DNA of 28,725 nucleotides from CAZLPY01 sp964561525 (GCA_964561525.1 CAZLPY010000007.1:1-28725), one strand, 5' to 3'; shown: positions 7,374 through 15,497, numbered from the stretch's first letter. The notes: a model not told the origin generated them from the sequence alone. Translations and numbers: made by a program.

Positions 7374-8507
7374 CTAGTCAAACTGTATCTTTTGTCTCCG
7401 TGAAATCACACTTTGCATGATGCCCACCCCAACAAAATTCATAATTAAGGCGGTGCCGCCAGCGCTCATAAACGGCAAAGGAATGCCAGTCACCGGCATT
7501 ATCCCTAAATTCATGCCAACGTTAATCAGCAATGAAAAAGCGAGCGTCGCTAGATAGCCGTAGGCTAGTAGTGCACCGAATCCATCGCGGGCACTAGCAG
7601 CCGCAACGAGCGTTCGCCACAACAAGCCGGCAAACAACAGCAATACGATGCTCGCTCCCAAAAAACCAAGCGCCTCAGCTAGAGCAGCGAAAATAAAATC
7701 GGTGTAGGCTTTCGGTAAAAAATTCAACTGCGATAGCTGCCCTACTTCCTTACCCAGTCCCTTGCCAAAAAGTCCGCCGTTACCGATCGCGATAACTGCT
7801 TGCCTCACGTTGTAACCCTTGCCGAGTGGGTCAGACTCCGGATTTAAAAATGTGGTGATGCGATCACGTTGATAATCATGCATCAGACGACCAAACGGAG
7901 CAACGTTTGCAACCGCTAATCCCCCAACCAACACCAATGCTACCGCCATGGTCATTAATGAGCCGTAGTACACTCGTTTCATGTGCAAACTAAGCACCAT
8001 AACCAGGGCAGTCATCACTAAGATAATGGCCGTGCCCAAATCGGGCTGTTTCATTACTAAATAAAGTGGCGGAACTAGTAGTGCGGCAGCGATGGCAAAC
8101 ATTTTTGGCTGAACTCTCTCAATATAATGCACCAAAAAAGTGGCGTAGACGATAATTAACGCAATTTTGGCGATCTCCGATGGCTGCAATTGAAATATAC
8201 GGAAATCAAGCCAGCGAGTAGCACCAAGGCTGGTAGTACCAAATAGTTCGACCGCAATCAATAACACTAAGGTGACGATACCGATGATAGCGGCAAATTG
8301 ACGCAAGGAACGGTAATCAACGGTGCTGATAAAAAAACAGGCTACCAGGCCAACGACCCCAAATAGTGCTTGTTTAATGGCGAGGCTTGCAATAGAGCGA
8401 TCGGGACTAGCATAGGTAAGCGACCACAGCACCGCACACCCGATAATCCACAACACAATCGGGAAAGCATACAGCATGATGTCGATGTTACGAAAGCGTT
8501 TCAGCAT
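7374..8507 (-). CDS. rodA: Rod shape-determining SEDS glycosyltransferase RodA
   Basis: 377 residues from the ATG at 8507, chosen because AAAGG lies 5-6 bases upstream; a GTG at 8531 is in frame but less convincing. RodA is the multi-helix SEDS peptidoglycan polymerase of the elongasome. The signature parts are present: GATRWLDFRIFQLQPSEIAKIALI, the catalytic-loop region MKQPDLGTA, RDRITTFLNPESDPLGKGYNVRQAVIAIGNGGLFGKGLG, FLPKAYTDFIFAALAEALGF, and GIPLPFMSAGGTA near the end. It follows ileS on the same strand, about 90 bases downstream, so it may share its transcript. No mreBCD or PBP2 gene is in the window. Confidence 0.96.
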   Translation of the reverse strand: MLKRFRNIDIMLYAFPIVLWIIGCAVLWSLTYASPDRSIASLAIKQALFGVVGLVACFFISTVDYRSLRQFAAIIGIVTLVLLIAVELFGTTSLGATRWLDFRIFQLQPSEIAKIALIIVYATFLVHYIERVQPKMFAIAAALLVPPLYLVMKQPDLGTAIILVMTALVMVLSLHMKRVYYGSLMTMAVALVLVGGLAVANVAPFGRLMHDYQRDRITTFLNPESDPLGKGYNVRQAVIAIGNGGLFGKGLGKEVGQLSQLNFLPKAYTDFIFAALAEALGFLGASIVLLLFAGLLWRTLVAAASARDGFGALLAYGYLATLAFSLLINVGMNLGIMPVTGIPLPFMSAGGTALIMNFVGVGIMQSVISRRQKIQFD

Positions 8508-8524
8508 AGTATCCTTTATGCAAC

Positions 8525-8545
8525 TTTCCACCTTCCAGGTGGAAA
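8525..8545 (-). other. Hairpin between ileS and rodA
   Basis: TTTCCACCT (8525-8533) and AGGTGGAAA (8537-8545) form a perfect 9-bp stem with a 3-base loop. No T-run follows in either direction, so it is not a standard terminator. It may be a processing or stabilising element in an ileS-rodA transcript. Confidence 0.5.
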
Positions 8546-8595
8546 TGATCTTACACCTTTAGGATTGACGTCGATGTCTTTAAAAAAACCTCGGG

Positions 8596-11500
8596 CTACT
8601 TTAATGCGATAGTAATTGCATGTCCGTTAAGATCAATAACTATTCCTTCTGTACCCGCTAGGTGCTCGAACGTTGAACGTGTAGTTGCAGAAACAGTGTT
8701 TAATATTTCATGATTGGCAAACAATTGTATTACTTCGGCGTCATCTGACTGCCATTCAACAGTTGCGTGATCTGCCACAGAGAGCCCGGCACTTTTACGA
8801 GCACCTTGAATGGCCCGAATCAGCTCTCGTATCATCCCTTCGCGCTTAAGCTCAGGAGTAATGAAAGTATCCAGATAAATAGTTTCATCGCCTTCTCCTG
8901 CTCTAACATAGTTATTTCCATCACCACGAAGCGCGCTAGCCATGCGATCACGAGGGTGAAATTCGAGGTCATGGAGATTGAGTTCATTAATAATGATATG
9001 AGAATATATGCCCCAATCTGCACTTTCAATGGCGCGACTACTCGCTACCATATGTGATAATGGCTGACGTACTTTAATACCTGCACTCATTCTAGCTTCA
9101 AGCCCCTTGGAGACGATGCCCCTCACTATCTTCATGTCCTCAATAACTTCTTGATTTATATCCTCCGCCACTGGCCAGTTACTGGCATGCACTTCATTTC
9201 CGGTTAGATTCATAAACATGTTTTCGCTTAAGAACGGCGTAAGCGGTGCCATCAGTTTAGCGGTCCACACCAGTACATGAAACAGCGTGGCAAAAGCGGC
9301 GCCTCGATCCGCCACATCTGCGTTTGTCGCACTAAACCGAGCCCGACTGCGGCGCAGGTACCAGGTAGAGGTATCGTCAATCAAATCGGCCAAGCTCCGC
9401 GAAGCAGTAAGGGCGTCGTAGGAATCTAATGCGCTCGTAACAACCTCAACTGTTTGATTTAAACGAGCAAGAATCCACTGATCTAGAATATTTTCCGAAT
9501 CTCGATAATGATGACTACCCTTTTCATAAGTCCACCCAACCTCATTAGAGTAAGAAACAAAAAAGCTATACACGTTCCACCACAACAGCAGCACGCGACG
9601 TTGCACAGTTTGCAAATCTTTTTCATTGAATAATTTTGGCTCACCGGCCGGATTGATCGAATAAAAATAAAACCGCACCGCGTCAGCCCCATATTTTTCG
9701 ATTAATTGCCAGGGGTCAACAATGTTACCCTTAGATTTACTCATTTTTTTGCCATGTTCATCAAGCACATGCCCTAGACAAATCACATTTTTGTAAGGAG
9801 CCTCCTTGCCCATTAACGTGGCTACCGCGAGCAAGGTGTAAAACCAGCCACGGGTTTGATCAATCGCCTCAGAGATGTAATCAGCTGGATAATGTACGCC
9901 AAATTCCTCAACACTTCCTGCACCTTGCGGGTATCCTACTTGCGCAAACGGCATCGATCCGGAATCCAGCCACACATCGGCTACTTCTTTAACTCGCTTA
10001 GCTACTTTGCCGCAATGTTCACATTGAATCTCGATATCATCAATGTAGGGCCGGTGTATATCCACCTCGCCTTTTTCATTAAACGGCCAGTTTGGCATGG
10101 TGAGCTGGCGTAATTCTCCTGGTTTTACACATCTCTGCCAGTTTTTATCGTGGATGATTTCTTCTCCCCACAAGTTTTCCAGGGACGTCTCGAGGGAATA
10201 CAACGGGTCTGCATGAGAGATAAACAGTATAGATTTATTGGGGTGGGCTCTTAGCACTTCCCGGACTGCAGTAACTGTACGCGCCCGCACGTCATCGAGA
10301 TTCTCTCCCCCTTCTGGACGCTTTGTTAGTAGAGCTATCGAAGGGTAGCCGCCCAAAAATTGAAAATATTCCTCATCGGGTCGATCATTGAAGATTCCAA
10401 CCCCTACATCATTCAAACGAGCATCTACTATAATCTCAGCACCGGTCTGCTCGTGGACAATCTGTGCAGTTTCTTTTGCCCGCACCAAGTCAGAGGTTAT
10501 GATTAGATCAATATGCGTATTTTCTAGCTGCTCAGCTGCCTTCTCTGCCTGGGCCCGGCCGGTCTCCGTTAAATGATAAGGTGTACGCTCCGGCGCGCTC
10601 GAATTAATAGCTCTAACATTTTTTTCGGATTCGCCGTGTCGCATAACATAAAACTCTCGGTCTGCAACACTCGGAGCTTGAAGTGAATCGACAACGGTCA
10701 AATGCCCTTCTTCGCACTGCCAAAATGGCAGCGGGGTACCCCAGTAACGCTCACGGGAAATAGCCCAATCCTTGGCGTTTTCCAGCCACTCCCCCATTCG
10801 CCCTTCTTTGATCGATTTAGGCTCCCAATTCACCGAGTTATTACGTTTGATCATTTCATCACGCAAGGCCGACATGCGGATAAACCACGAGTCACGAGCG
10901 TAATAAAGCAATGCGGTGTCGCAGCGCCAACAAAACGGGTAATCGTGCGCGTGAGGCTCGCTCTTAAGTAATAGGCCTCGGGATCGTAAACTATCGATAA
11001 TCATTTTTTCGGTTTCAGCCGCTTTGACATAACGACCCGCTAGATCCTCGGTAACATGCGACAAAAAGCGACCGTCCTCACCTACCGTATGCTCGGTCGG
11101 CAAGCCAACTTGTACACCCAGGTTATAATCGTCCTCGCCATACATCACCGCGGTGTGTACTACTCCAGTGCCATCTTCAGTATTCACAAAATCAGCCTCG
11201 TAGATGCGAAAAGCTTTGCCGTTATCGTCGATCACATTCGGAAACAGCGGCTCGTACTGCAAGCCAACTAAATCAGAACCTTTTAGGGTAGATTTTAGGT
11301 CATAGGACGTAGATCGTAGAAAATCTAGTCTATCGTTGGCTAAAATATAGACCTCCTTATTAGCTTCCACTACCGCATAATCAATATCTCGGCCAATTGC
11401 CAAGGCAACGTTGCCCGGCAATGTCCATGGGGTCGTAGTCCAAGCCAGTATATAGGCCGGCTTATCAGCCGGAATTTTTAATTTTAAATTTTTAATTTTA

Positions 11501-12228
11501 AATTTAACGTACACGGATTGGTCAGTGACATTTTTATATCCCTGCGCCACTTCGTGAGATGACAACGCAGTACCACAGCGAGTGCAGTACGGCACCACTT
11601 TGTGGCCAAGATAGAGCATCGGGCGGCCGAGCGGATCTTTTTGTGTCGAGACATGCTTCAGAATAGCCCAGACGGATTCGATATATGAATTTTCGTAGGT
11701 AATGTAGGGCTGCTCCAAATCAAGCCAAAAGCCAATGCGCTCGGTTAGTTTTTCCCAGGCTTCCTTAAAACTCCACACATCTTTGCGGCACTCTTCATTA
11801 AACTTGGCGATGCCATACGCCTCAATCTCTTTTTTGTTTTTAAGACCTAATTTCTTCTCTACCTGCAATTCCACTGGCAAGCCGTGAGTATCCCAGCCAG
11901 CTTTTCGATCTACTCGCCTACCCCGCATGGTTTGATAGCGCGGAATTAAATCCTTAAAAGCCCGCGTTTCGACGTGATGAAAGCCGGGCGCGGCATTTGC
12001 GGTCGGCGGGCCTTCAAAAAATACAAACGGCTTGCCGTCTTTGCGCAATTCTTGCACTTTTTGAAATGTACTACTACGCCGCCAGTACTCAAGCACTTCT
12101 TGCTCGAGCTTATTAAAATCGACTTTCGGGTCCACTTGTTCGAACATATGTGTTTCCTTAAACTTAGATGGTGACCGGGCCCTCGTAGCTTGAAAAGCGG
12201 AGTGGGCTGGATCTACCTGTTTAAACAT
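8596..12228 (-). CDS. ileS: Isoleucyl-tRNA synthetase with inserted histidine-phosphatase domain
   Basis: 1,210 residues if read from 12228. The more likely start is the second MF-QVDP at 12147 (1,183 residues), which has AAGGA 7 bases upstream. Class I signatures: GPPTANAAPGFHH (HIGH region, about 73-85), an editing domain (about 210-440 with CWRCDTALLYYARDSWF), WAISRERYWGTPLPFWQ (488-504), DVWLDSGSMPFAQ (751-763), HGKKMSKSKGN (825-835) and an anticodon-binding region. Between WGTPLPFWQ and DVWLDSG lies an extra domain (about 511-710) with RHGES (530-534), SDLVRAKETA (579-588), EGGENLDD and ISHADP (670-675): the phosphoglycerate-mutase/histidine-phosphatase fold. Two translated repeats also interrupt the editing region (VKFKIKNLKLKI at 241-252; a CTACGATCTACG-type stretch at about 300-318). 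Confidence 0.97.
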   Translation of the reverse strand: MFKQVDPAHSAFQATRARSPSKFKETHMFEQVDPKVDFNKLEQEVLEYWRRSSTFQKVQELRKDGKPFVFFEGPPTANAAPGFHHVETRAFKDLIPRYQTMRGRRVDRKAGWDTHGLPVELQVEKKLGLKNKKEIEAYGIAKFNEECRKDVWSFKEAWEKLTERIGFWLDLEQPYITYENSYIESVWAILKHVSTQKDPLGRPMLYLGHKVVPYCTRCGTALSSHEVAQGYKNVTDQSVYVKFKIKNLKLKIPADKPAYILAWTTTPWTLPGNVALAIGRDIDYAVVEANKEVYILANDRLDFLRSTSYDLKSTLKGSDLVGLQYEPLFPNVIDDNGKAFRIYEADFVNTEDGTGVVHTAVMYGEDDYNLGVQVGLPTEHTVGEDGRFLSHVTEDLAGRYVKAAETEKMIIDSLRSRGLLLKSEPHAHDYPFCWRCDTALLYYARDSWFIRMSALRDEMIKRNNSVNWEPKSIKEGRMGEWLENAKDWAISRERYWGTPLPFWQCEEGHLTVVDSLQAPSVADREFYVMRHGESEKNVRAINSSAPERTPYHLTETGRAQAEKAAEQLENTHIDLIITSDLVRAKETAQIVHEQTGAEIIVDARLNDVGVGIFNDRPDEEYFQFLGGYPSIALLTKRPEGGENLDDVRARTVTAVREVLRAHPNKSILFISHADPLYSLETSLENLWGEEIIHDKNWQRCVKPGELRQLTMPNWPFNEKGEVDIHRPYIDDIEIQCEHCGKVAKRVKEVADVWLDSGSMPFAQVGYPQGAGSVEEFGVHYPADYISEAIDQTRGWFYTLLAVATLMGKEAPYKNVICLGHVLDEHGKKMSKSKGNIVDPWQLIEKYGADAVRFYFYSINPAGEPKLFNEKDLQTVQRRVLLLWWNVYSFFVSYSNEVGWTYEKGSHHYRDSENILDQWILARLNQTVEVVTSALDSYDALTASRSLADLIDDTSTWYLRRSRARFSATNADVADRGAAFATLFHVLVWTAKLMAPLTPFLSENMFMNLTGNEVHASNWPVAEDINQEVIEDMKIVRGIVSKGLEARMSAGIKVRQPLSHMVASSRAIESADWGIYSHIIINELNLHDLEFHPRDRMASALRGDGNNYVRAGEGDETIYLDTFITPELKREGMIRELIRAIQGARKSAGLSVADHATVEWQSDDAEVIQLFANHEILNTVSATTRSTFEHLAGTEGIVIDLNGHAITIALK
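10099..10690 (-). other. Inserted histidine-phosphatase (PGM-like) domain within ileS
   Basis: Frame-continuous with IleRS. The RHG motif gives the expected phospho-accepting His (about residue 531), and SHADP supplies the second His (about 672); both arginine-containing elements look intact (RHGES, VRAKETA), as does the acidic EGGEN. It therefore appears to be a complete catalytic domain rather than a remnant. The flanking IleRS sequence resumes at ELRQLTMPNWP...DIHRPYIDDIEIQCEHCG. Confidence 0.85.
11473..11508. repeat. AT-rich interspersed repeat translated inside ileS
   Basis: Alternating blocks of ATTTTTAATTTTAAATT read in frame as VKFKIKNLKLKI on the minus strand. The same kind of repeat is at 26171-26205 and 27035-27070. 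Confidence 0.75.
12179..12207. repeat. Palindromic element copy at the ileS start
   Basis: GCCC...GCTT-gaa-AAGC...GGGC. The arms contain CGTAGCTT, shared with the elements at 22255-22284 and 22362-22397. It lies between the two MF(K/E)QVDP starts of ileS and is translated in frame. Confidence 0.6.
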
Positions 12229-12274
12229 AAGTGACCTTACTTTATCAGAAAATCGCTCCCGCGCTAAGCGCCAA

Positions 12275-12310
12275 TTGACTTTTGATTAGAATGTGGTATT
12301 TTACTAGTAT
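12275..12310 (+). promoter_or_regulatory. Probable promoter for the gene at 12401
   Basis: Two overlapping solutions exist: TTGACT (12275-12280) with TATTTT (12297-12302), 16-base spacer; or TTGATT (12282-12287) with TAGTAT (12305-12310), 17-base spacer. Confidence 0.45.
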
Positions 12311-12400
12311 CCTTATCGCCGGGTGTTTAAGGAATCGCCCTCTAACAACTTATGAGCTGCTTGATTCACCCCGGAAACATCAAGCAACAAGGAGCATCCG

Positions 12401-13255
12401 ATGAAACTTCCGAGCGTTGCATGCCTTCGCAAGGTATTCGGCCTGTGCATCGTAGGAATGGCTATCGAGGTCGTACTGTTCGCTCTCGGAGTAATTCCGA
12501 TGAGGCCTGCCCACGGCCAGCACATCCCTTTTCGTCTCATCAACCATTCCCCAGCCACCCTTCAATGGGAAACGGCCCGCCACGAGGCATTGACCAAGAT
12601 TCTGTTCATTCAGACCACCTTCAAACGTATCCAAGCCACTGGCCAGGGAGATACATCCGCACAAGAGGCGGCGAAACGTGCGGTAGCAGACGCGAAGGCG
12701 GCTATGCAAGTGATGCTCGAAAAGGAAGCGCCGATGCTGCTCGAGCGCCTGCAACACTGCTTCAGGCCAATCTTTAGCAAAAGTCTGAGCGAGCTCACTG
12801 AGTGCTTCGAAAAATGGTACCCCGCGCAGCCGTTTGCCGGAGGCACCTTTCCGGCCGGCTACCGTGGCGTGTGGTGGGATTTTTTTGCAGACAAGCTGTG
12901 CGCCGATTACTTCTTGGCAACTGATACTGCGCCCATGACACTGATGACAATAGGCCGCTTGTCTGAACCCGCCGAGCCCTTTGGCCCGCTTTCTCTGACG
13001 GAAACCAAGCAAAAGGCACCACAGTATTTGGGAGTAGTGGCAATGCGCAACTACCCAAATCATCTCCTCATGGTGGCCGTCCGGTTCGACCAAGGCAAAG
13101 AGGAATCCATGACGCTCATCGAGCCGGTTAAGGATGGCGAAAAGCTTGACCCGTGGAAATGTCCCGGGTGGCGCACGTTCTTCGACTTTGACGCCGAAAC
13201 CGGCAAAACGCGCTACTGCCCGATCCAGATCAAATCGAGCGAAATCCGGCCTTAA
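12401..13255 (+). CDS. Membrane-anchored or secreted orphan protein
   Basis: 284 residues. AGGAG lies 8 bases before the ATG. One hydrophobic segment at about residues 11-32 follows a basic N-terminus and ends in RPAHGQ, either an uncleaved anchor or a signal peptide. Residues 55-105 form an Ala/Glu/Lys-rich helical region (EAAKRAVADAKAAMQVMLEKEAP). The C-terminal part has several Trp and paired Cys (LQHCFRP, TECFEKWYP, LCADYF, PWKCPGW), suggesting a folded exported domain with possible disulphides. It has its own promoter and terminator. By eye it is more GC-rich than the housekeeping genes beside it. A long open frame on the opposite strand is a shadow. No family is recognised. Confidence 0.75.
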   Translation: MKLPSVACLRKVFGLCIVGMAIEVVLFALGVIPMRPAHGQHIPFRLINHSPATLQWETARHEALTKILFIQTTFKRIQATGQGDTSAQEAAKRAVADAKAAMQVMLEKEAPMLLERLQHCFRPIFSKSLSELTECFEKWYPAQPFAGGTFPAGYRGVWWDFFADKLCADYFLATDTAPMTLMTIGRLSEPAEPFGPLSLTETKQKAPQYLGVVAMRNYPNHLLMVAVRFDQGKEESMTLIEPVKDGEKLDPWKCPGWRTFFDFDAETGKTRYCPIQIKSSEIRP

Positions 13256-13274
13256 GGCCAATACGAAGTACATG

Positions 13275-13304
13275 CACCGCGTTCGACCCACGCGGTGTTT
13301 TTTT
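13275..13304 (+). terminator. Rho-independent terminator
   Basis: CACCGCG (13275-13281) pairs with CGCGGTG (13291-13297), followed by seven T. It ends the transcript of the gene at 12401-13255. Confidence 0.9.
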
Positions 13305-13446
13305 ATGATCGTGATAAACTAACGCTCATATTCGTTACGTTCGTCGAAGCCTGCAGAAGCTAAGCCACATGAAACCAATCGCCTTGCGGAGTTATTCCCC
13401 CGCGGGCGGTATTTTATTTTTTAAAATAATGTAGTATATTATATTT

Positions 13447-13546
13447 GCAACGTTCGTTGGCGCAGCAGCGAACATGCATGATAGGTGGCCGACCTCTTCG
13501 ACCATCGACGCCGGGCGGGTTACTCACTTAACTCGCCTGGCTTTTA
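13447..13546 (+). ncRNA. Possible small RNA in a gene-free stretch
   Basis: The 500 bases from 13305 to 13805 have no convincing gene. An AT-rich block with TATATT at 13435-13440 precedes a GC-richer stretch that folds as GTTCG/CGAAC (13452-13473) and ends in a strong terminator (13510-13546). The -35 region is weak. A second T-run after GCCC/GGGC lies at 13656-13676, with an extra upstream GGGC (13634-13637) that could compete for the GCCC. No Rfam class is recognised. Confidence 0.4.
13510..13546 (+). terminator. Strong rho-independent terminator
   Basis: A 13-bp stem (GCCGGGCGGGTTA with TAACTCGCCTGGC, two G-U pairs), a 6-base loop, then TTTTATATT. No open frame ends just before it, which suggests a noncoding transcript. 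Confidence 0.8.
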
Positions 13547-13685
13547 TATTATCCAAAATCCCGAAGTGTGATGCGTTAACCATTCACTTTAGCGGATACA
13601 AGTGCCAAATGCATGTGTATCGTACGTGATTTAGGGCAAATCGTGTTTGATTAATGCCCATCATTAGGGCTTTTTTGTTTACTCA

Positions 13686-13714
13686 TTGACATAAGCCAAC
13701 ATAAATTATAAAAT
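13686..13714 (+). promoter_or_regulatory. Promoter upstream of the amidase gene
   Basis: TTGACA (13686-13691), 17 bases, TAAAAT (13709-13714). A second candidate is TTGACA (13751-13756) with TAGAGT (13775-13780), 18-base spacer, which would leave a very short leader before the ATG at 13806. Confidence 0.55.
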
Positions 13715-13805
13715 AACATCGCTTGCACATCCGGATACAAGCGTAATACCTTGACATATCCACGACTCCCCCGGTAGAGTCATAGAAAGCAAAGGGGACT
13801 GTTCA

Positions 13806-14612
13806 ATGACCAGACGAGAGTTTCTTTCCGGGTCGGCTGCAGGCATAATACTTCCCGCTACTGCCGACAATCCTGAGACTCGTGAGGAAGTGAACTGGTT
13901 TACCCAACGCAATGGCCAAAAGGTGATTGTCTGGGAATCAGATACCATCCAGCGTGGCATGGCCATTGATACGATCGTGGTACACGAATACGCCAATGAA
14001 CCTGGCACCGAAACCAACATCACACCCGCCAGCCACTCGGCACTTGAATATAGCCCCGGGCGCGTCTATGCAGAAGCGTGGAAAACCCAAACACACAATC
14101 CTGATGCGCGCGGAATGCCTATTCAATCGGGCCACTTCCGCTTGATCGGTGGTGTGCTGACGGAGGTGTATTACACCTACCATAAGCTCATCTACACCGA
14201 CGGCCGCGCGATCGACCTCTTGCACGACGGCAGCGACCCGGAACGTCCGTGGGAAATAGGGTGGCACGCCAAACATTGGCCGACGAATTGTCGGTCTGTA
14301 GCTGTATGCTTGGTCGGTAAATTCGAAGGAATAGCTCGCCCTTCAGACGCGCAAATGAAAGCGCTGGCCGAAATCATTCGCGCATGGGTAGACCAGTTCC
14401 AAAAAACCGGAGTTAACGACAACGATATCCGCATCATTTCGCACCAGCAGGCAGCAGCCTTGGGCGGTTTTGCCCGCGGTTGTCCCGGACCTTGGTTTGC
14501 CAACGGTGGCCAGCAAGAGCTAATCCGCATGGCCGGTCTTGGCGATTTCCTCAGGGATAATCCAAACGCGATTGTACCTCATCGCGATCCCTTGCCGCAA
14601 ATTGTGCGGTAA
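13806..14612 (+). CDS. Exported N-acetylmuramoyl-L-alanine amidase (Amidase_2/PGRP fold)
   Basis: 268 residues. GGGGA lies 8 bases upstream. The N-terminus TRREFLSGSAAGIILPA fits the twin-arginine pattern (S/T-R-R-x-F-L) plus a short hydrophobic stretch, so export may be by Tat. The catalytic fold shows IVVHEYAN (His60), YTYHKLIYTDGRAIDL, IGWHAKHW...SVAVCLVGKFEG and ISHQQAAALGGFARGCPGPWF (His213, Cys226), the expected zinc ligands of type 2 amidases, which cut the bond between MurNAc and the stem peptide. It is the first gene of a three-gene unit with 14636-15142 and 15139-15273. Possible roles are wall remodelling or attack on a host wall. Confidence 0.88.
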   Translation: MTRREFLSGSAAGIILPATADNPETREEVNWFTQRNGQKVIVWESDTIQRGMAIDTIVVHEYANEPGTETNITPASHSALEYSPGRVYAEAWKTQTHNPDARGMPIQSGHFRLIGGVLTEVYYTYHKLIYTDGRAIDLLHDGSDPERPWEIGWHAKHWPTNCRSVAVCLVGKFEGIARPSDAQMKALAEIIRAWVDQFQKTGVNDNDIRIISHQQAAALGGFARGCPGPWFANGGQQELIRMAGLGDFLRDNPNAIVPHRDPLPQIVR

Positions 14613-14635
14613 ATTCCACATTCAGGGAGACATTT

Positions 14636-15142
14636 ATGAAGGCCGTTACGGTTGTTTTTTTTCTTGGCCTACTTGGCCTCACGGCAATCTCATATGCTAT
14701 GCCCGACGCTCGTGGTGACAACGCTCAACTTATGGTTCGGAAGAGCCCCAAGGAGAGAAAGATTCATGAAGGCAAGTCCTTCGAGTTGACCTTTGAGGCC
14801 CTTAATACCGGCACCAAGCCGTGGAAACGCGACTACCACTACTATGCTCTTGGCGTTGGAAATCGCGGTCGTCTCAAGCAGAATCCGACCGGCTTTCGCA
14901 TCACGAAGCAGCATGCGCCGGATGTACCCGATTCGGATCATAACCGCATTATGCTCGAGAACACCGAAGTAGTAGGACGTGGCGCAAAACACCTCTTTCG
15001 AGCCGAGTTCAGCCATGACCTAAAGGCTGGCCAGATACTCGAAATCGAAGCTCGCATGGTGATCGAGGACGGCCAGGCTGATGGCTGGCGCGATGGCTGG
15101 TTCGGCCAGTCGACAATCATCACTCTCATAGTCGTCAGATGA
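14636..15142 (+). CDS. Secreted protein with an Ig-like, possibly NBR1 FW-type domain
   Basis: 168 residues. GGGAG lies upstream. A signal peptide of about 21 residues ends in ISYAMPDA. The mature part starts with an Ig-like strand pattern: KIHEGKSFELTFEALNTGTKPWKRDYHYYALGVGNRG, close to the 'NTGT-x-W' signature of NBR1-type FW domains, and ends in strand-rich sequence (ILEIEARMVIEDGQ...STIITLIVVR). It is 23 bases after the amidase, so they probably act together outside the membrane; binding of wall or surface polymers is a guess. The domain identification is tentative. Confidence 0.75.
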   Translation: MKAVTVVFFLGLLGLTAISYAMPDARGDNAQLMVRKSPKERKIHEGKSFELTFEALNTGTKPWKRDYHYYALGVGNRGRLKQNPTGFRITKQHAPDVPDSDHNRIMLENTEVVGRGAKHLFRAEFSHDLKAGQILEIEARMVIEDGQADGWRDGWFGQSTIITLIVVR

Positions 15143-15273
15143 CGCCGGTGCGGCGGGTGTTTTACATCGCTCGGGTTATCTACGCGCTAATCAGCCTTCT
15201 GCTTCTATTCTGGGTCGTCACTCACCAATCAAGTGAACAAACTCACTCCAACCAAGTCACTAACAAGCGGTAA
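15139..15273 (+). CDS. 44-residue single-helix membrane peptide
   Basis: The ATG overlaps the stop of the preceding gene (ATGA, 15139-15142), a typical translational coupling. The product has a basic start (TPVRRVFYIARV), one hydrophobic helix (about residues 14-28, YALISLLLLFWVV) and a polar tail. A terminator starts 10 bases after the stop. The position, overlap and membrane profile support a real gene. The function is unknown. Confidence 0.5.
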   Translation: MTPVRRVFYIARVIYALISLLLLFWVVTHQSSEQTHSNQVTNKR

Positions 15274-15282
15274 TGCGTCGCC

Positions 15283-15325
15283 AACAGGGCAAGATTCAAC
15301 TCGAATCTCGCCCTGTTTTAATTTT
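15283..15325 (+). terminator. Rho-independent terminator of the amidase unit
   Basis: AACAGGGC-A-AGATTC (15283-15297) pairs with GAATCT-C-GCCCTGTT (15303-15317), followed by TTAATTTT. Confidence 0.88.
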
Positions 15326-15380
15326 CTGATTCAAATCAAGAAACATATTTCTTCTTCGACATCATTTTTCGTCCGGCATG

Positions 15381-15409
15381 TTGACACAGTTCGCGAAAAA
15401 GACTATAAT
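15381..15409 (+). promoter_or_regulatory. Perfect consensus sigma-70 promoter
   Basis: TTGACA (15381-15386), 17 bases, TATAAT (15404-15409). The start is near 15416, leaving a leader of about 80 bases before the GTG at 15498. That leader contains a hairpin TTGCTC/GAGCAA (15467-15483) abutting the ribosome site AAAGGAG. Confidence 0.85.
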
Positions 15410-15497
15410 AATTGTTCCTTAACAACCAAAACGGATTGCGAGGGCCGTTTAATCCCCTTGCCCTACTTGCTCATTCCGAGCAAAGGAGTGATATGCA

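Noticed and set aside
12380..13291. Long minus-strand open frame (about 300 codons) opposite the gene at 12401-13255
   Set aside because: It is antisense to a gene with a good ribosome site, signal/anchor segment, promoter and terminator; the antisense product has no recognisable domain and shadow-like composition.
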